The position numbers and the translations under genes are program-made. DNA of 64,000 bases from Mucidula mucida. Taxonomy: Eukaryota > Basidiomycota > Agaricomycetes > Agaricales > Physalacriaceae. Under the pieces are notes generated by a model. That model had not been told where the DNA came from and did no database searches. It saw nothing but the letters and a program-made list of their open reading frames with translations. How positions within the stretch are numbered: position 1 is the stretch's first letter; every line of letters starts with the position of its first letter. The stretch is from NCBI GenBank assembly GCA_015501055.1, contig JADNYV010000001.1:1860001-1924000 (forward strand), in the 5' to 3' direction. Positions 34,944 to 45,869 of this stretch are shown here, in pieces.

Positions 34944-36916
34944 CTATCCACCAGTAGCTTCGGAGGGTGTGCGACGATACCACAACCAAGCAGTGCCTCT
35001 ATCTCCAACACCTATTATTGTACTTCCACCATCAATCATACGACTGAACACAAGATTCTCGACCTCCTGAGTACTCCGCCTCTTCGCGTAGGTGCCATGC
35101 GCCATTCCGAGGTAACATATCTGCCAACCTGCAAGTTCAGGTATTTGGGGTCGGCTAACTGATCAGAAAGACCAGGTATGTCCTGTTCGGCACTGTCAAC
35201 AGGGAAAGGTTGGCGCCTCCGGAATCTGGAGACGTTTGCGGCATGTATAACATTGCGGCTTCGCCCGGATATGTTACCAGAACCACGGATCGTGGCGTGG
35301 ACTTCTGAATAGGGACATTCGCGCTGGGGCGAGGTTTTCGGTGGCATGAGAAAGCTCATAAATGGAGAGGAACTGAAATGCCGCTGTGCGGACAGATTTG
35401 TGAATCCAGAGATTGCGGCAAGATAATGGGACATACAACATTCTTGATAGTCCTGAATAGTGACTCAGCAATGAGTGTCTAACAAGAACACGAGCAACAC
35501 GTACTGAAGGACACCCTCGTAAGACGTCCTGTTTACTGTGGTCGTACGGAAAGAAACGCTTCCGAGCTAGCCACTTCCACAGGCAGACGGTACCTGCTTT
35601 CATATAGTTTTCTGCTGGATCAGTTTCCGGGTTTTGCCCGGCAGTGAATCGGCGCATGAATGCGGGTGCACTGTACGATATGAGTATCTCATCGTCGGAT
35701 GCATCATCGCACGGTAGCCTGGAGAGAGTGAGCGTTATCGTAAAACAGTAAACCGCGAAAGTATACCACGAAACGGAATGAACGCGGGCCTTGTGTATAC
35801 GGCTGCTACTGAAGAGTGGCTTATCCTCCCGGAGGAGTCGGTCGCCGGTGAGCTTCAGCGCATTTGGCACATACCAGATCTTGATAACACGATCTGTCTA
35901 GAGAGATGTTAGGTCAAGTCGTGACACGCGACATCGGGATTCATACCCCACATGTCACAATCAACGGAAGCTTGGGGTGAAATTCCTGATGATAATCAAG
36001 TCAATGCGATGCGAAAGCTGCGAATGAGAAACGTACGGCGTTGAGAACATCACCATTATGTCCGCCAGCCTGTCCGCCTACGAGGACACAGATGCAGCGT
36101 CCAAGACCGCCTTTCTTGGGAAAACCTTCACCCTCTGTCATATCAAGACCGTGCGCCGGACCAGCCATACTGGGCCGTCTGCTTGGTGGCCAAGGAGGAT
36201 TCTTTGGCTTCTGCTTGGGCTCGCGATCGAGTCGATAGATGCGAGTGGTGAAATCGCGGGATGTTGAGCAGAATATTTGAGGATATATTGGATGAGTGTT
36301 GAGAGATGTTATTGACTAGACTATGCTTATTAGCGACGTTATTATAGAAAACCGTACGCACGCCACCATGACCTCGTAGATGCGTGACTACTTTGCCAGT
36401 ATACGCGTCGCAGATGTAAATGAGACGCGCATAGGCCAAGACGATGTATAGATCGGGTTCCTCTCCTGGATTTAGGACCCATGTAGCTTGGACATGATCA
36501 GTGGATAACACAGTATGGTCAGCTGCAGGTGCCTGTCGAAAGAATCAGCTTCGTAGATAGCAATACACAAAACATAAAAACCTCTGGGATCTCGAGACAG
36601 ATCATAGCCTTTGTAAAATCGCGTGTGTGGATCATACGCGCACTGTTCTTTCCGACGAGGATAACCGCGTCCTCAAAATCCGATATCAGGGTATGCCAGT
36701 AGGATGGGTCAACAACGTCTTTAGAGTGAGAATGCCACAGATCGTCCAGGGAAGCGCGCGTCCATGGAAAGGCCACAGCATCATAACATTTGCCGCGCCA
36801 ACTCTTGTGAGCCTGCGTCAGGATGAGATACCTACTGGACTAACAATACACTCCCTCACAGGCATCTTCCCTGCGACTTTGTACGGAGGACTAGCAGATG
36901 AATCACGAAACCACAT
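34944..36916 (-). CDS. EED-like WD40 protein (Polycomb repressive complex 2 subunit)
   Basis: WD40 protein resembling EED, which binds H3K27me3 and supports the histone methyltransferase EZH2/E(z) in facultative heterochromatin. Recognisable pieces in order: KSWRGKCYDAVAFPW, ILVGKNSARMIHTRDFT, LYIVLAYARLIYICDAYTGK followed by HLRGHGG, TTRIYRLDREPKQK, GRCICVLVGGQADGHNGDVL, DRVIKIWYVP, RIHKARVHSVSW, AGTVCLWKWLARKRFFPYD, LSIYELSHATENLAPAR and DPWFW. The last piece is ENLVFSRMIDGG, then GVGDRGTAWLWYRR, and TAG at 34944. The GRC(I/V)xVLxGG followed by GH pattern and the insertion before it are EED-like rather than generic WD40. Many short introns. The start is uncertain: ATG 36916 (MWFRDSSASPPYK) is the first in-frame one I can defend, giving a short N-terminus. 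Confidence 0.7.
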
Positions 36917-37052
36917 ATCGAGGTCAAAGACGAACTTGTTAAATTTCCTAATTTGTGACCGAGGATTGGCCCAAGTGCCTTTGTTTGGCAGCGGCGTCCC
37001 GTCCAAGCTCAGTGATCAGGTTCCCGACTCTCCCCCAAGTTAACCCATCTAC

Positions 37053-37617
37053 ATGGCCGAGTTCGAGCGCAAAGATCCTCTCTCAAAAGGCACACAGCTC
37101 GCCGTGCAGGGTGCCGCCGTCGGAATCATGGTTAGCGCGCTGCGCAACGCGCTCGGCTCGCATACACAGGGCGCCGCGGGCGTGTTGACACGGACGGGGG
37201 GCACCATAGGCTTATTCGGTGCGTATCGGCGTCACACATAGCTCGTCTGTTATCAAACGACATTTCTCGCAGCTGCCGTCGGATTCACCTTTGCATATGC
37301 TGAGGCTTTTGTCGCGAATCAGCGAGAGACGGACGATGCGTGGAACGGTGCTACCGGTGCATGCGCCGCGGCATTCTTGGGTGGCCTACGCGGTGCGTTA
37401 TAACCCCAAGAAATCGCTTAAACTAGATGCTGATGTTGCCTTCAGCGAAATCATTACCTGTTGCAGCCACTGGTTGCGCTGTCATGGGTGCCATAGTGGG
37501 AGGTACGACCTGGTTGGCAAACTGCAGCCGTCATCAGAAGATATCATGGAGAGACGAAAAAAGTTCTTCAAACACCCGCCAGACTTTGGTGTAGACTCGC
37601 GCGCTCGTTCGGAATAA
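37053..37617 (+). CDS. Tim17/Tim22-family inner membrane protein, complex I NDUFA11-like
   Basis: Small four-helix mitochondrial protein. It starts MAEFERKDPLSKGTQLAVQG and has glycine-rich helices: AAVGIMVSALRNALGSH, LTRTGGTIGLF|AAVGFTFAYAEAFVA, NGATGACAAAFLGGLR and AKSLPVAATGCAVMGAIVG. This matches the Tim17-type fold of NDUFA11/B14.7, an accessory subunit of NADH dehydrogenase; the charged tail ERRKKFFKHPP fits. Near 37497-37535 the frame must change to reach that tail. Either a very short 35-base intron (GTACGA..TCAG) or one missing base (giving GGYDLVGKLQPSSED) would do it. It could be another Tim17-family protein. Confidence 0.7.
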
Positions 37618-37706
37618 ACTCTTTCGCTGTCAATGCAATATACTATTACTAGAATGGAACGCTAATGAATGCCAAAAACATGCTCTTCAAGAATCAAGAA
37701 TTCGTG

Positions 37707-40320
37707 TTACTCGTCTTCACTCGCTGGCTTCAATGCGTCGTACCTCTCCTTGATCACTACATGATGCTGGGCATGGAACTCGGGCCAACTTCCCATGGAT
37801 CTACATGTCGCCTGCTCATGACATCAGATACTAACTATACACAAACTGGAGAAACTTGCCTGAGCTGCTAAATTGGCCCAAATGAATGCGTCGTCCCCTT
37901 CCAAGGCGTCGCCTCCATTGACGAAAAAATTGACGACGGTATTGATATCATCCTCCAAGATGGAGGCATGAGAAACCTTCTGTTTCTTCGATGAAGAGGA
38001 CAAAATCAACGGCTTTTCTTCATCTCGCGGTGGAGGAACAGATGTCGTTGCCGTTTTTGTTGCCCTCTTCCTGAAATCAATACCTCCTCGCTTCTGAAGG
38101 ATGGCATAAGTCCCATGACTATGTTCCTGCATGACGTGGTTCTGCCAGGACCCGACAGGATGGTGTGGCATCTACACAGTGTTCGTGAGCTGCTAAATAC
38201 GCTAAAAGCAACGAAAAGGACCTTTTTGTGGAACGCTTTGGCCACGCGTTGATTTGACATTTCCGGGTCACGCCTGTATAGAATAGTGACATACTTCTGC
38301 GCGTAGTCCTTCTCCTCGTCCGTGAAGCGATACCTGCCCCCAGCAAATATGACACGCGTATGTTCCCCAGGAGGACTGGGAGATCGCAAATCATCCGGCC
38401 AAGTGTCGCGATCAATAGGTGAGCCTTCGCGCTTGACACTCTTTCGACGAATACTAGGCGGCTCTATCGTAGAATCTGTGAGGTCCCGTGCTTTCGACGG
38501 CCCAGCCTCCTTCTGTTTCTCCTTCACCGTCGCCTTGGACGATGGTTTCCGAGCTGGATCCAGTTTTATCGAAACCTTCGTATCAAAAACACTTGTAGAC
38601 ATCTTCCGAGGGCTGGACTCTGGCTTCCGTGTCGAAACTTTGTCCTGCTTTTCCCGTTTGACCTTGACGCTAGAGGGCACTTCGACAAGGTAGTCGGTGT
38701 AGTCAACGATCTCCCCAGCATCAACGCAAGCCTTGGGAAATTTGGCGGAAAGCGTGGGTATGTTTTCCAATACAGCGCGCGCCATGAAGTTGACTGTGTC
38801 TTTAGCCTCCTGCGTATTGATGATTGCATAGTCTGCCTTTTCGACAGCTGAAACAATGAACCACCGTTTTTCTGTGAATTGAAGATGAATCGTGGTTGAA
38901 GGATGGCAAGGGCAAGAGATTACCTTGATGGTCGCAACAACTTCCTGGCGCCGATGAATACCCAGTTCCACGAAAAAGGCTTTCGGAGATCGGCCAGCGT
39001 TGAAGATGGGACGGGCTTTCGTTTGGGTTTGTGTGCTTGAAGGAGTGGGGACCCTAGAAGTACTTGCGCTGGGCTGTTCCGAAGACCGTGGTGTCTCTGT
39101 GTCTCTCTTCTTGGACCTCTTCACTACCTGTGAATTATCACGTTTCTTTGGCAAGGGAGAACTCGAAGGTTCGATCTTGGGCGTAGTGACCGACGCATCA
39201 GGCAACTCTGTGTGACTTTCAGAGAAGCCGGGCACAAACATCGACATGTCAGCCATACCAGACATGCCAGTCTGCATCCCCATAGTCATTGGATTGAACA
39301 TGTTTGGCATGAACATGTTTGGATGCATTCCGTTCATTCCAATAATGCTCGGGTCATTTGGCGGTAACATTCCAGGCATTCCATTAGGCATTACGGGCAT
39401 GCCATTCGCCATGCCGAACATGGGTTGTTGTTGAAAGTTTGAGAACATGTTTGGATTTGAGAAGTGCAGGTATTGCCAGAACATCATTTGATTGTGTATC
39501 ATGTCCTGAGATTGCGGTATTGGCACGCTTTGTGAGACATTGAAGTTTATCATGTTATTGGGGGTATTTGGAGTGGTGGAAGCATGGGACGAGGAAGGTT
39601 CTGAAGGCATAGGTTGAGAAGACGTGGAAGCAGTGGATTGAGATGAAGCATCGGTGAAGTTCATCGGAGGCATTGCTGGAGAAAAAACCGAATTACGACC
39701 AGGAGCGCTTGGTGTGTGATCTCGAGCTGCAACGGAGTCGGAACGTTTGATAACCACGGGCGGAGTTTGACGAGGAGTGGGTAAAGGACTTCTTTGATGG
39801 AGGTTAATACAACAATAGAGAAAATGGAACGGTCATACATTTCGACATGTGTTGACGGCCCTTCACCATCCATAGTTGGAGGCACAATAGGCTTTCCGTC
39901 ATACTTGAGCAGACACCCTCCCCAGCCGTCCGCCTCGCCGAGAACACGACCTTGAGTTATGCATTTCTCAACCCAACGGTAGTCCAAGGTGGCGACGCTG
40001 TCACTCCAGTCCCGAACGAATTGAAGTCCGGTGTACGCGTCGTGTTTGACCAGAATGATTTTAGCTTGGCCGGGCTGTCTGGCGTTGACACCGCCGTGTT
40101 TCTGATAGGACGTTCTCGGAATAGTTTGATGTTTACGAAGCTGTTTGCATACCTTGATCGTACGGCAGAGTCTCGCGGAATCGAGCTCGTTGGGATCCAC
40201 GAAGATAGGGAGTGCCGTTCCGGTCTCATCGCGTAACAGAGGTGCTTTGGCCTCTTGAATGACGGGCTGCACTTGCACCGGTTCAGAGACTACAGAGTCT
40301 TTCTGCTCTGGCTCAGCCAT
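37707..40320 (-). CDS. Rap1-like telomere protein: BRCT plus Myb domain
   Basis: Large, mostly disordered nuclear protein with two Rap1-type modules. An N-terminal BRCT-like region has GTALPIFVDPNELDSARLCR, KHGGVN, AKIILVKHDAYTGLQFVRDW and TLDYRWVEKCITQGRVLGEA. A long linker rich in Met, Asn, Pro and Ser follows (MFMPNMFNPMTMGMQTGMSG and similar), with basic clusters. The C-terminal Myb-like domain is GGRYRFTDEEKDYAQKYVTI, RDPEMSNQRVAKAFHKKMPH and SWQNHV. A last helical segment has VVNFFVNGGDALEGDDAFIW and WPEFHAQHHVVIKERYDAL, ending ASEDE. BRCT followed by Myb is the layout of fungal Rap1. The final intron (37812-37859) uses a GC donor (CAG|GCAAGT). Start ATG 40320. No telomeric repeat was noticed nearby, so the gene itself is internal. 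Confidence 0.65.
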
Positions 40321-40584
40321 TGGGAAGATGAAGGGAAGAGAGCAGAATCTGATCTTGACATGTGACTGAACCAACAATAGTGTTTCTCAAATAGGTCCAA
40401 CTTTTGCTGAAATTGCAGGAAAAAAATTGGAACACTGTTTACAGGCTTGTTGGTACTTCTCAACCTATGAGCCTTCGGATGTGTTCAAGAGGAGTTGCAT
40501 CGTGCTGGTCGCAAAGGAATACTGCATAACGGCATAATGTACATGGCTCGAAGACATAATGCATACACCCCCAAAAAGCACCGC

Positions 40585-41124
40585 TTAACGGTAACTAGCA
40601 TACTCGTCAGAGATTGCACAAAACACAGACATGAGGAATAAACCTCTTTTGCCTGCGAGCACGGGCACCAGCACCACCGAATTTCTTGGGCTCCATCCGT
40701 CTGGGGTCCGCAATGAGCAGTGTTCGGTCATACGCAACGAGTTTCTTCTTCAATTCCATTGCGCTGTACGCGTCGACGTATTTGGCGTAGTAGGCGACGA
40801 TGGCCTTGGCGATGGCCTGTCGGATCGCGTACACCTGCGAGGTGTGTCCTCCACCCTTTACCCGCACACGGATGTCAAGCACGGTGAATGCGTCCTCGCC
40901 AGCAACAAGGACGGGCTCGTACACCTTGAGACGCAGCATCTCGGGTTGGACGAGGTGGATGGGGGAGCCATTTACACGGATAAGCCCACGGCCTTCCTTG
41001 GCGTGCGCGACGGCGGTTGCGGTCTACAATTCACAGTAAGATTCGTTGTCGCCGTCGATGTGATAAATGTGCAGCCCACCTTCTTTTTCCCGAACGTCTG
41101 GACGGCTTTTGTCGTTGATGCCAT
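40585..41124 (-). CDS. RPS16: 40S ribosomal protein S16 (uS9)
   Basis: Small-subunit ribosomal protein. It starts [15 protein letters not shown], then [59 protein letters not shown] and [20 protein letters not shown]. The C-terminus needs a terminal intron (AAGAG|GTTTATT..GCTAG|T): [11 protein letters not shown] with TAA at 40585. Reading through instead would give a wrong non-basic tail, so the intron decides the conserved decoding-site tail. Confidence 0.96.
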
Positions 41125-41273
41125 TTTTATGTTGATGAGTCGCGGCTAGGCGGTGCTGGTAGATGACAAGTGAGCAAACTATAACCGTTGGACCTAGCTA
41201 GTTGCGGCCGGAAACTGCCGCAAAATGCTGACTAATACCATCTCCCTTCCGCCTTCACTTTCAACGGCGGCCA
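41125..41273. promoter_or_regulatory. Bidirectional promoter RPS16 / mitochondrial uL4
   Basis: 149 bases between divergent starts of a cytosolic and a mitochondrial ribosomal protein gene. No TATA box is evident. Confidence 0.5.
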
Positions 41274-42156
41274 ATGATTCGAACACTGGGACGCGTATGT
41301 TTCTACTACTTTGCATTTATACTGTTAAGCTTTGTCTCTATAGCGGTCGCCTCGGACCTTACTCAAGAGGGTCCCAGAGCCAAGAGCGCTCGGGCGCCTA
41401 CGGAGAGACTACGACGGCACTACGGATGGTCAGTTTGCATTCCTCAGTTGAGTATTTCGCTGACACGACATCATGGACAGCCCATTGCTCCCGTCTATGT
41501 AGAGCTTACTGCTCCGCTCCTTCCCCAACGACAGACCCCGAGCCGTCAGAGACCATACTCGCGCTCGACCCCACCGTCTTTAGACATCCGGTCCGACGCG
41601 ACATTCTCCACCTCTGCATAGTCCACCACGTGACGCTACCCGTCAAGGCTCCGCAAGTACCAAAACGCGTGGCGAAGTCGCAGGATCGGGCAAGAAAATC
41701 CGCCCCCAGAAGGGTAGCGGTCGCGCCCGTCTCGGCGACGCGCAGAGTCCCATGTTGCGCGGTGGAGGTGTCGCCTTTGGACCAAAACCTCGGGATTTCA
41801 GCACCAAGCTGCCGCGCAAGGTCATCGACATGGGCATGCGCGTCGCGCTCAGTCTCAAGGTCAAGGAGAACGAGTTTGGCGTTATGAGCCAGATGCTGTG
41901 GAATCTCCCCAAGACGGGTCTCCTTACCAAGCGCCTAGAAGAGTTACGTTTATCCGAGACGTTGTTCGTGACGGGCGCTGAGCAGGTACCTGAAGCTCTG
42001 AAGCTCGCGATACGCAACATCCCCAAAGTGACGGTCATGCCGGTAAAGGAGCTTAAAGTCTTCGACCTGCTCAAATGGCGCCGACTAGTCCTCGATACCC
42101 AGGCCGTTGACGCGTTAGAGCATAATCTTGCCAGGCAACCACCAGCTCCTCTCTGA
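41274..42156 (+). CDS. MRPL4: Mitochondrial large-subunit ribosomal protein uL4m
   Basis: The N-terminus MIRTLGR|RSPRTLLKRV is rich in Arg and lacks acids, a good mitochondrial import signal; the intron after the seventh codon is clear. L4 core: LALDPTVFRHPVRRDILHLC, RQGSASTKTRGEVAGSGKK, RPQKGSGRARLGDAQSPMLR, GGGVAFGPKPRDFSTKLPRK, MGMRVALSLKVKEN and KVTVMPVKELKVFDLL. Conserved blocks on either side of 41621-41640 sit in different frames with no room for an intron. One added base (HH|RDATRQGS) joins them, so a missing base is likely. TGA at 42154. Confidence 0.9.
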
Positions 42157-42421
42157 TTCTTTTCCTCGTACTTCATCTAGGCACATCGGTAGTTTCAATC
42201 AAGCAATAATATCCCTATCTGCGTTATACAGACAACACATTATTTTCTCTTCGAAGTGAACAGTTGAGTGAACACCACCATTACATGTTGAATACAGGTA
42301 AACACAGCGTAACCAAACGACTATCCATGGCGGACAGTTGAGTGAACGCCACCATTATAGCTATGTTGAATACATCTAGTACAACCGTCCATTTCGGCTT
42401 TTGTATACGCCACAAAGCGCT
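42157..42421. repeat. Short imperfect direct repeat in the convergent uL4m/SER3 spacer
   Basis: In this 265-base spacer, ACAGTTGAGTGAACACCACC (about 42259-42278) recurs as ACAGTTGAGTGAACGCCACC (about 42335-42354). ATTACATGTTGAATACA (about 42280) recurs with a 6-base insertion as ATTATAGCTATGTTGAATACA (about 42354). The two copies are about 76 bases apart. They are probably a small local duplication in the 3' UTRs. Confidence 0.65.
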
Positions 42422-43903
42422 CTACGCCAATAAGCGAGTAAGGATGTTCGCGGGATTGGCACTAATGGCTGCGCGCAACTGGTTAATATCCCTCGGACTA
42501 ACTTGAGCAATATCTGCCATCAAGTAGGCAATATCTCCCTTGGAATCAGAATATTGCTTCTCGACGTTATACGAAGAGAAAGCCTCGTTGACAGCGCGAA
42601 GAACACCAGGCTGGTTCTTGTGGACGTGGCAGACACGAATATGATCGCCTTGTTCCGCTGTGATTGCGCGCAGGTCGACTTCTGGGAAATTGACGGCGCC
42701 GAGGGTGGAGCCGTAGCCGAGGTATCGAGAGAGAGCTTGGGATACTTCTTCTCCGATCATGCGCTGGGCCTCTTCCGTCGAGCCACCAATGTGAGGAGAA
42801 AGTATAACATTGGGAATGTTCCGAAGTGTGGACGCCCACGCGTTGAGCTGGTCATCGAAAGGTGCACCGTTGGAAGCGGGTTCTGATGGGAAGACGTCGA
42901 TGGCTGCACCAGCCAGTTGACCGCTCTTCAAAGCATCAACGAGGGCGGGTATATCAACGACCTTTCCACGAGCGTTATTAATGAGGTAGGCGCCCTTTTT
43001 CATACCGGCGAGCTCCTGCTTCGAGATCATGTTGATTGTCTCGGGAAGCTCTGGAACATGGAGAGTCACAAAGTCTGATTCTGCGAGCAGGGTAGCAAGC
43101 GAATCAACTTGACGCGCGGAACCCAGAGGCATGAGGTTAATGACGTCGTGGAAGAGAACGCGCATGCCGAAAGATTCAGCGAGGACGGAGAGCTGGGAGC
43201 CAATGTGGCCATAGCCGACAATTCCGAGGGTCTTGCCACGGACTTCCCAGCAGCCCTTGGACTGCTTATTCCAGATACCGGTGCGCAACTCGTAGGCGCG
43301 TTCAAACAGTTGACGTGAGAGAACGACGAGCTCTGACATGACAAGTTCGGCAACGGAGCGCGAGTTGGAGAACGGAGAGTTGAATACGGGAATGCCAGCT
43401 TGGGCGGCGGACTGCAAATCTACCTGGTTGGTACCAATGCAGAAGCAACCAATGACAAGCAGCTAGCATCTATCAGACTGTATTCTTCAGATTGTTGCAG
43501 AACTGTTCACCTTGGTAGCGGCTTTGAGAACACGGGCAGTGATTTTTGTTTTGCTACGGATACCAATGGCATGGTAGGCCCCAATCTTCTCTACGAGCTC
43601 GTCCTCGGACATTGCACGAGTGAAATGATCGACGTTGTACCTTGGCACGGAATGTAGAGACAGCATCCTGGCTGATGTTTTCGAGAATGAGGAGGCGAAG
43701 GTCCTCGTTGTCGACAGGGTGTAGTACTTTTGAACCGCCGTCGAGGGTTTCTTGACGACGGAGACTGCCAAACCTGTCGTGGATGGTGGTCGTCGCGGAG
43801 GTGAGAGGGATGCACCGACCGAGCGGGAAGTTGCACCGGGGATTGCAATTGGGGCAGTCATTGGCGGAGACGAGTGAATAGGCGAGGCAATGACACGACT
43901 CAT
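42422..43903 (-). CDS. SER3: D-3-phosphoglycerate dehydrogenase
   Basis: First step of serine synthesis from 3-phosphoglycerate, cytosolic and NAD-dependent. The N-terminal MTAPIAIPGATSRSVGASLS is typical of fungal Ser3/Ser33. The dehydrogenase core has IGCFCIGTNQVDL, the nucleotide-binding TLGIVGYGHIGSQLSVLAE, HVPELPETINMI, LINNARGKVVDIPALVDALK, AAIDVFPSEPASNGAPF and the catalytic His in ILSPHIGGSTEEAQ. The C-terminal ACT domain (DHIRVCHVHKNQPGVLRAVN, YLMADI) suggests serine feedback. Two frame changes are needed in the N-terminal exon, near 43770-43790 and 43640-43650 (FRAK|YNVDHF), without introns. Start ATG 43903, or an internal MTAPIA 42 bases later. Confidence 0.93.
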
Positions 43904-44133
43904 CTTTAACACAAAGTTGAGCACGTAAAAAAGACGAAATCGGCAATCGGCGCTAGATCAGACCTTGGAGGTCGTCAGTCCAGACTGTCAGAGAACAAAA
44001 ACAGAATTCGCCTCCTCACTGATCGGCATTGATTGTGTCCCGTGATGTCATCTTGCTTTCATTTCCAACCTTCACCGTCAGTCTTCTCTTTACTCTTTCT
44101 CGGAAAAACACTGGCTTAACCTCGTTCTACTAG

Positions 44134-45546
44134 ATGCAATCCGAAGCTTTTGTCCAGCGCGTCCCTAACGAGATATTGATTGCAATATTCAAAGCCGGTC
44201 TTCAGAATCCGACATCCAATGCCCCATTCCTTCTTGCCTTGTCCCAAGTCTGTAGCAGATGGCGACACGTAGCTCTCGCTTCTCCCGAGCTTTGGACCCT
44301 TGTACAGATAAACAGCACTCATCAGCTGGAAATTTCCAAGGCATTCTTGGAACGCTCACGTCTCTGTCCCATACATGTCCGCATTACTGCTTCATATGAC
44401 TTGCTTCTAAGACAAGCCGTGGCACTTATGACCCCGCACCTTCATCGCCTAAAGTCCTTGGAGTTGGACCTAGACAGCGGTGGCAACCTGGACATCTTGG
44501 ACGATCTAATCTCCCGTATGACCCCCAGCACTGTCGAGCACTTGCGCATTCACCTATCAACCATGTATTCTTCACTGCTCGACAATATCATACCCGGAGT
44601 AGTCGCTGAAGCTGTCTTCCCTTCCCTCCGCTCTGTCAACCTTCGCAACGTTCATCCTAGCTTTTCCACTTCGTTTAAGCATCTATCGTACATTGCTATA
44701 CATGCTTTTGCGCCATCCACGTCGACCATGCGTAGCCTTGTCAATGGTTCCCCAGTGTTAACCACCCTTGTTCTTCCCGGTTTCACCCCAGAGTCATTTT
44801 CACAATTCCCCGATGATGCAGGCACGGAACCTATTACCGCGCCCTCACTGCGTTCATTGGCCTTCAGCTTGAGAGGCTATCACGTACCCGAGGTCTGCAA
44901 CTGTCCGCTTGCGCTGCTTCACGCCCCCAATCTCGAATACCTTGAAGTATCGGGCCTGCTTGACTCTCACAAGAGTCTTCATGGCCTTCTCGACAGGCAG
45001 AAGCACACCAAGCTTGAGGTCCTCCGTTTGGAGCAGTATTGTGCTTTCTCGGCCGATGCAGGTTTCCCCTCCGTCCCGTCTCTCAAGAGACTAGAGCTCG
45101 TCGGCGTACAAGGGCGTCTGGAATACGTCGCAAGTGGAAATATGCCGTCGAGCCTGTTTCCCTTCCCCAAGCTCTCGTCTGTATACTTCGTCCCCGACAC
45201 GATGTGGAAGGACGAGCACTACACGTGGCTGAGGGACTTGGCCCATGCGCGCGCTGATATCGATTCCCCATTCATCATCGAGACGTCAAGTCTTCCGGAG
45301 CAGGAGCAGCACGATACGCTGCAGAAGATTGGGTCGAATGTGGTCAGTAGAATCAGTCCGTCCACAGGACTCATGTCTTTCCACGACTTCACTTCGTATG
45401 ACGATACGGAGAGTGAGGACGGGGATTACGATGATGGCCGTGACCCCCCTGATTGGGGGGATGAGGATGATTGGGAAATGGATCTGTACGATGATGAAGA
45501 TCCGTTTGAAGACGACGAAGGACTTGCCGGTGTCGAATTAGGATAG
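44134..45546 (+). CDS. F-box/LRR-type protein, first of two paralogs
   Basis: Single-exon 470-residue protein. The N-terminal F-box-like domain reads VQRVPNEILIAIFKAGLQNP .. LALSQVCSRWRHVALASPELWTLV. Leucine-rich stretches follow (PHLHRLKSLELDLD, STVEHLRIHLS, TLVLPGF, SLRSLAFSLRGY, HAPNLEYLEVSGLLD, LKRLELVGVQG). The C-terminal about 50 residues are acidic (YDDTESEDGDYDDGRD, DDEDPFEDDEG). Such proteins are highly expanded in agarics and are presumed substrate adaptors of SCF ubiquitin ligases; the target is unknown. The protein at 50.6-52.1 kb has the same order of parts. Confidence 0.85.
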   Translation: MQSEAFVQRVPNEILIAIFKAGLQNPTSNAPFLLALSQVCSRWRHVALASPELWTLVQINSTHQLEISKAFLERSRLCPIHVRITASYDLLLRQAVALMTPHLHRLKSLELDLDSGGNLDILDDLISRMTPSTVEHLRIHLSTMYSSLLDNIIPGVVAEAVFPSLRSVNLRNVHPSFSTSFKHLSYIAIHAFAPSTSTMRSLVNGSPVLTTLVLPGFTPESFSQFPDDAGTEPITAPSLRSLAFSLRGYHVPEVCNCPLALLHAPNLEYLEVSGLLDSHKSLHGLLDRQKHTKLEVLRLEQYCAFSADAGFPSVPSLKRLELVGVQGRLEYVASGNMPSSLFPFPKLSSVYFVPDTMWKDEHYTWLRDLAHARADIDSPFIIETSSLPEQEQHDTLQKIGSNVVSRISPSTGLMSFHDFTSYDDTESEDGDYDDGRDPPDWGDEDDWEMDLYDDEDPFEDDEGLAGVELG

Positions 45547-45869
45547 TTGAGAGTGTTTCATGTAGTACTACTGTATATCAATGCGAATGCCTGTCCGTCA
45601 ATTCATGGAAGGATTTTGTGATACCAGACAAAAATCCCCTCCAATCAACTAGAAGAACGTAATATTCGCCTAGGACTGAGTATGGCCATTGGCTGTGAAC
45701 GACTTTGCATACTGCGGATTGATATCTTGAAACGCCAACACGTGACCCTCGTGTGTACCTTTCGCGTTCGGGAGAACGCATTCGGATTCTCGACGAATGC
45801 GATCTCTTTAACTAGGGCATCTCTCGTCTGAGGAGATGCCCATCAACACACAATTCTCCTTTCTCCACC

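Noticed and set aside
35274..35870. A separate 198-codon gene within the EED region
   Set aside because: Its segments are EED exons (RIHKARVHSVSW, LWKWLARKRFFPYD, LSIYELSHATENL) read through retained introns.
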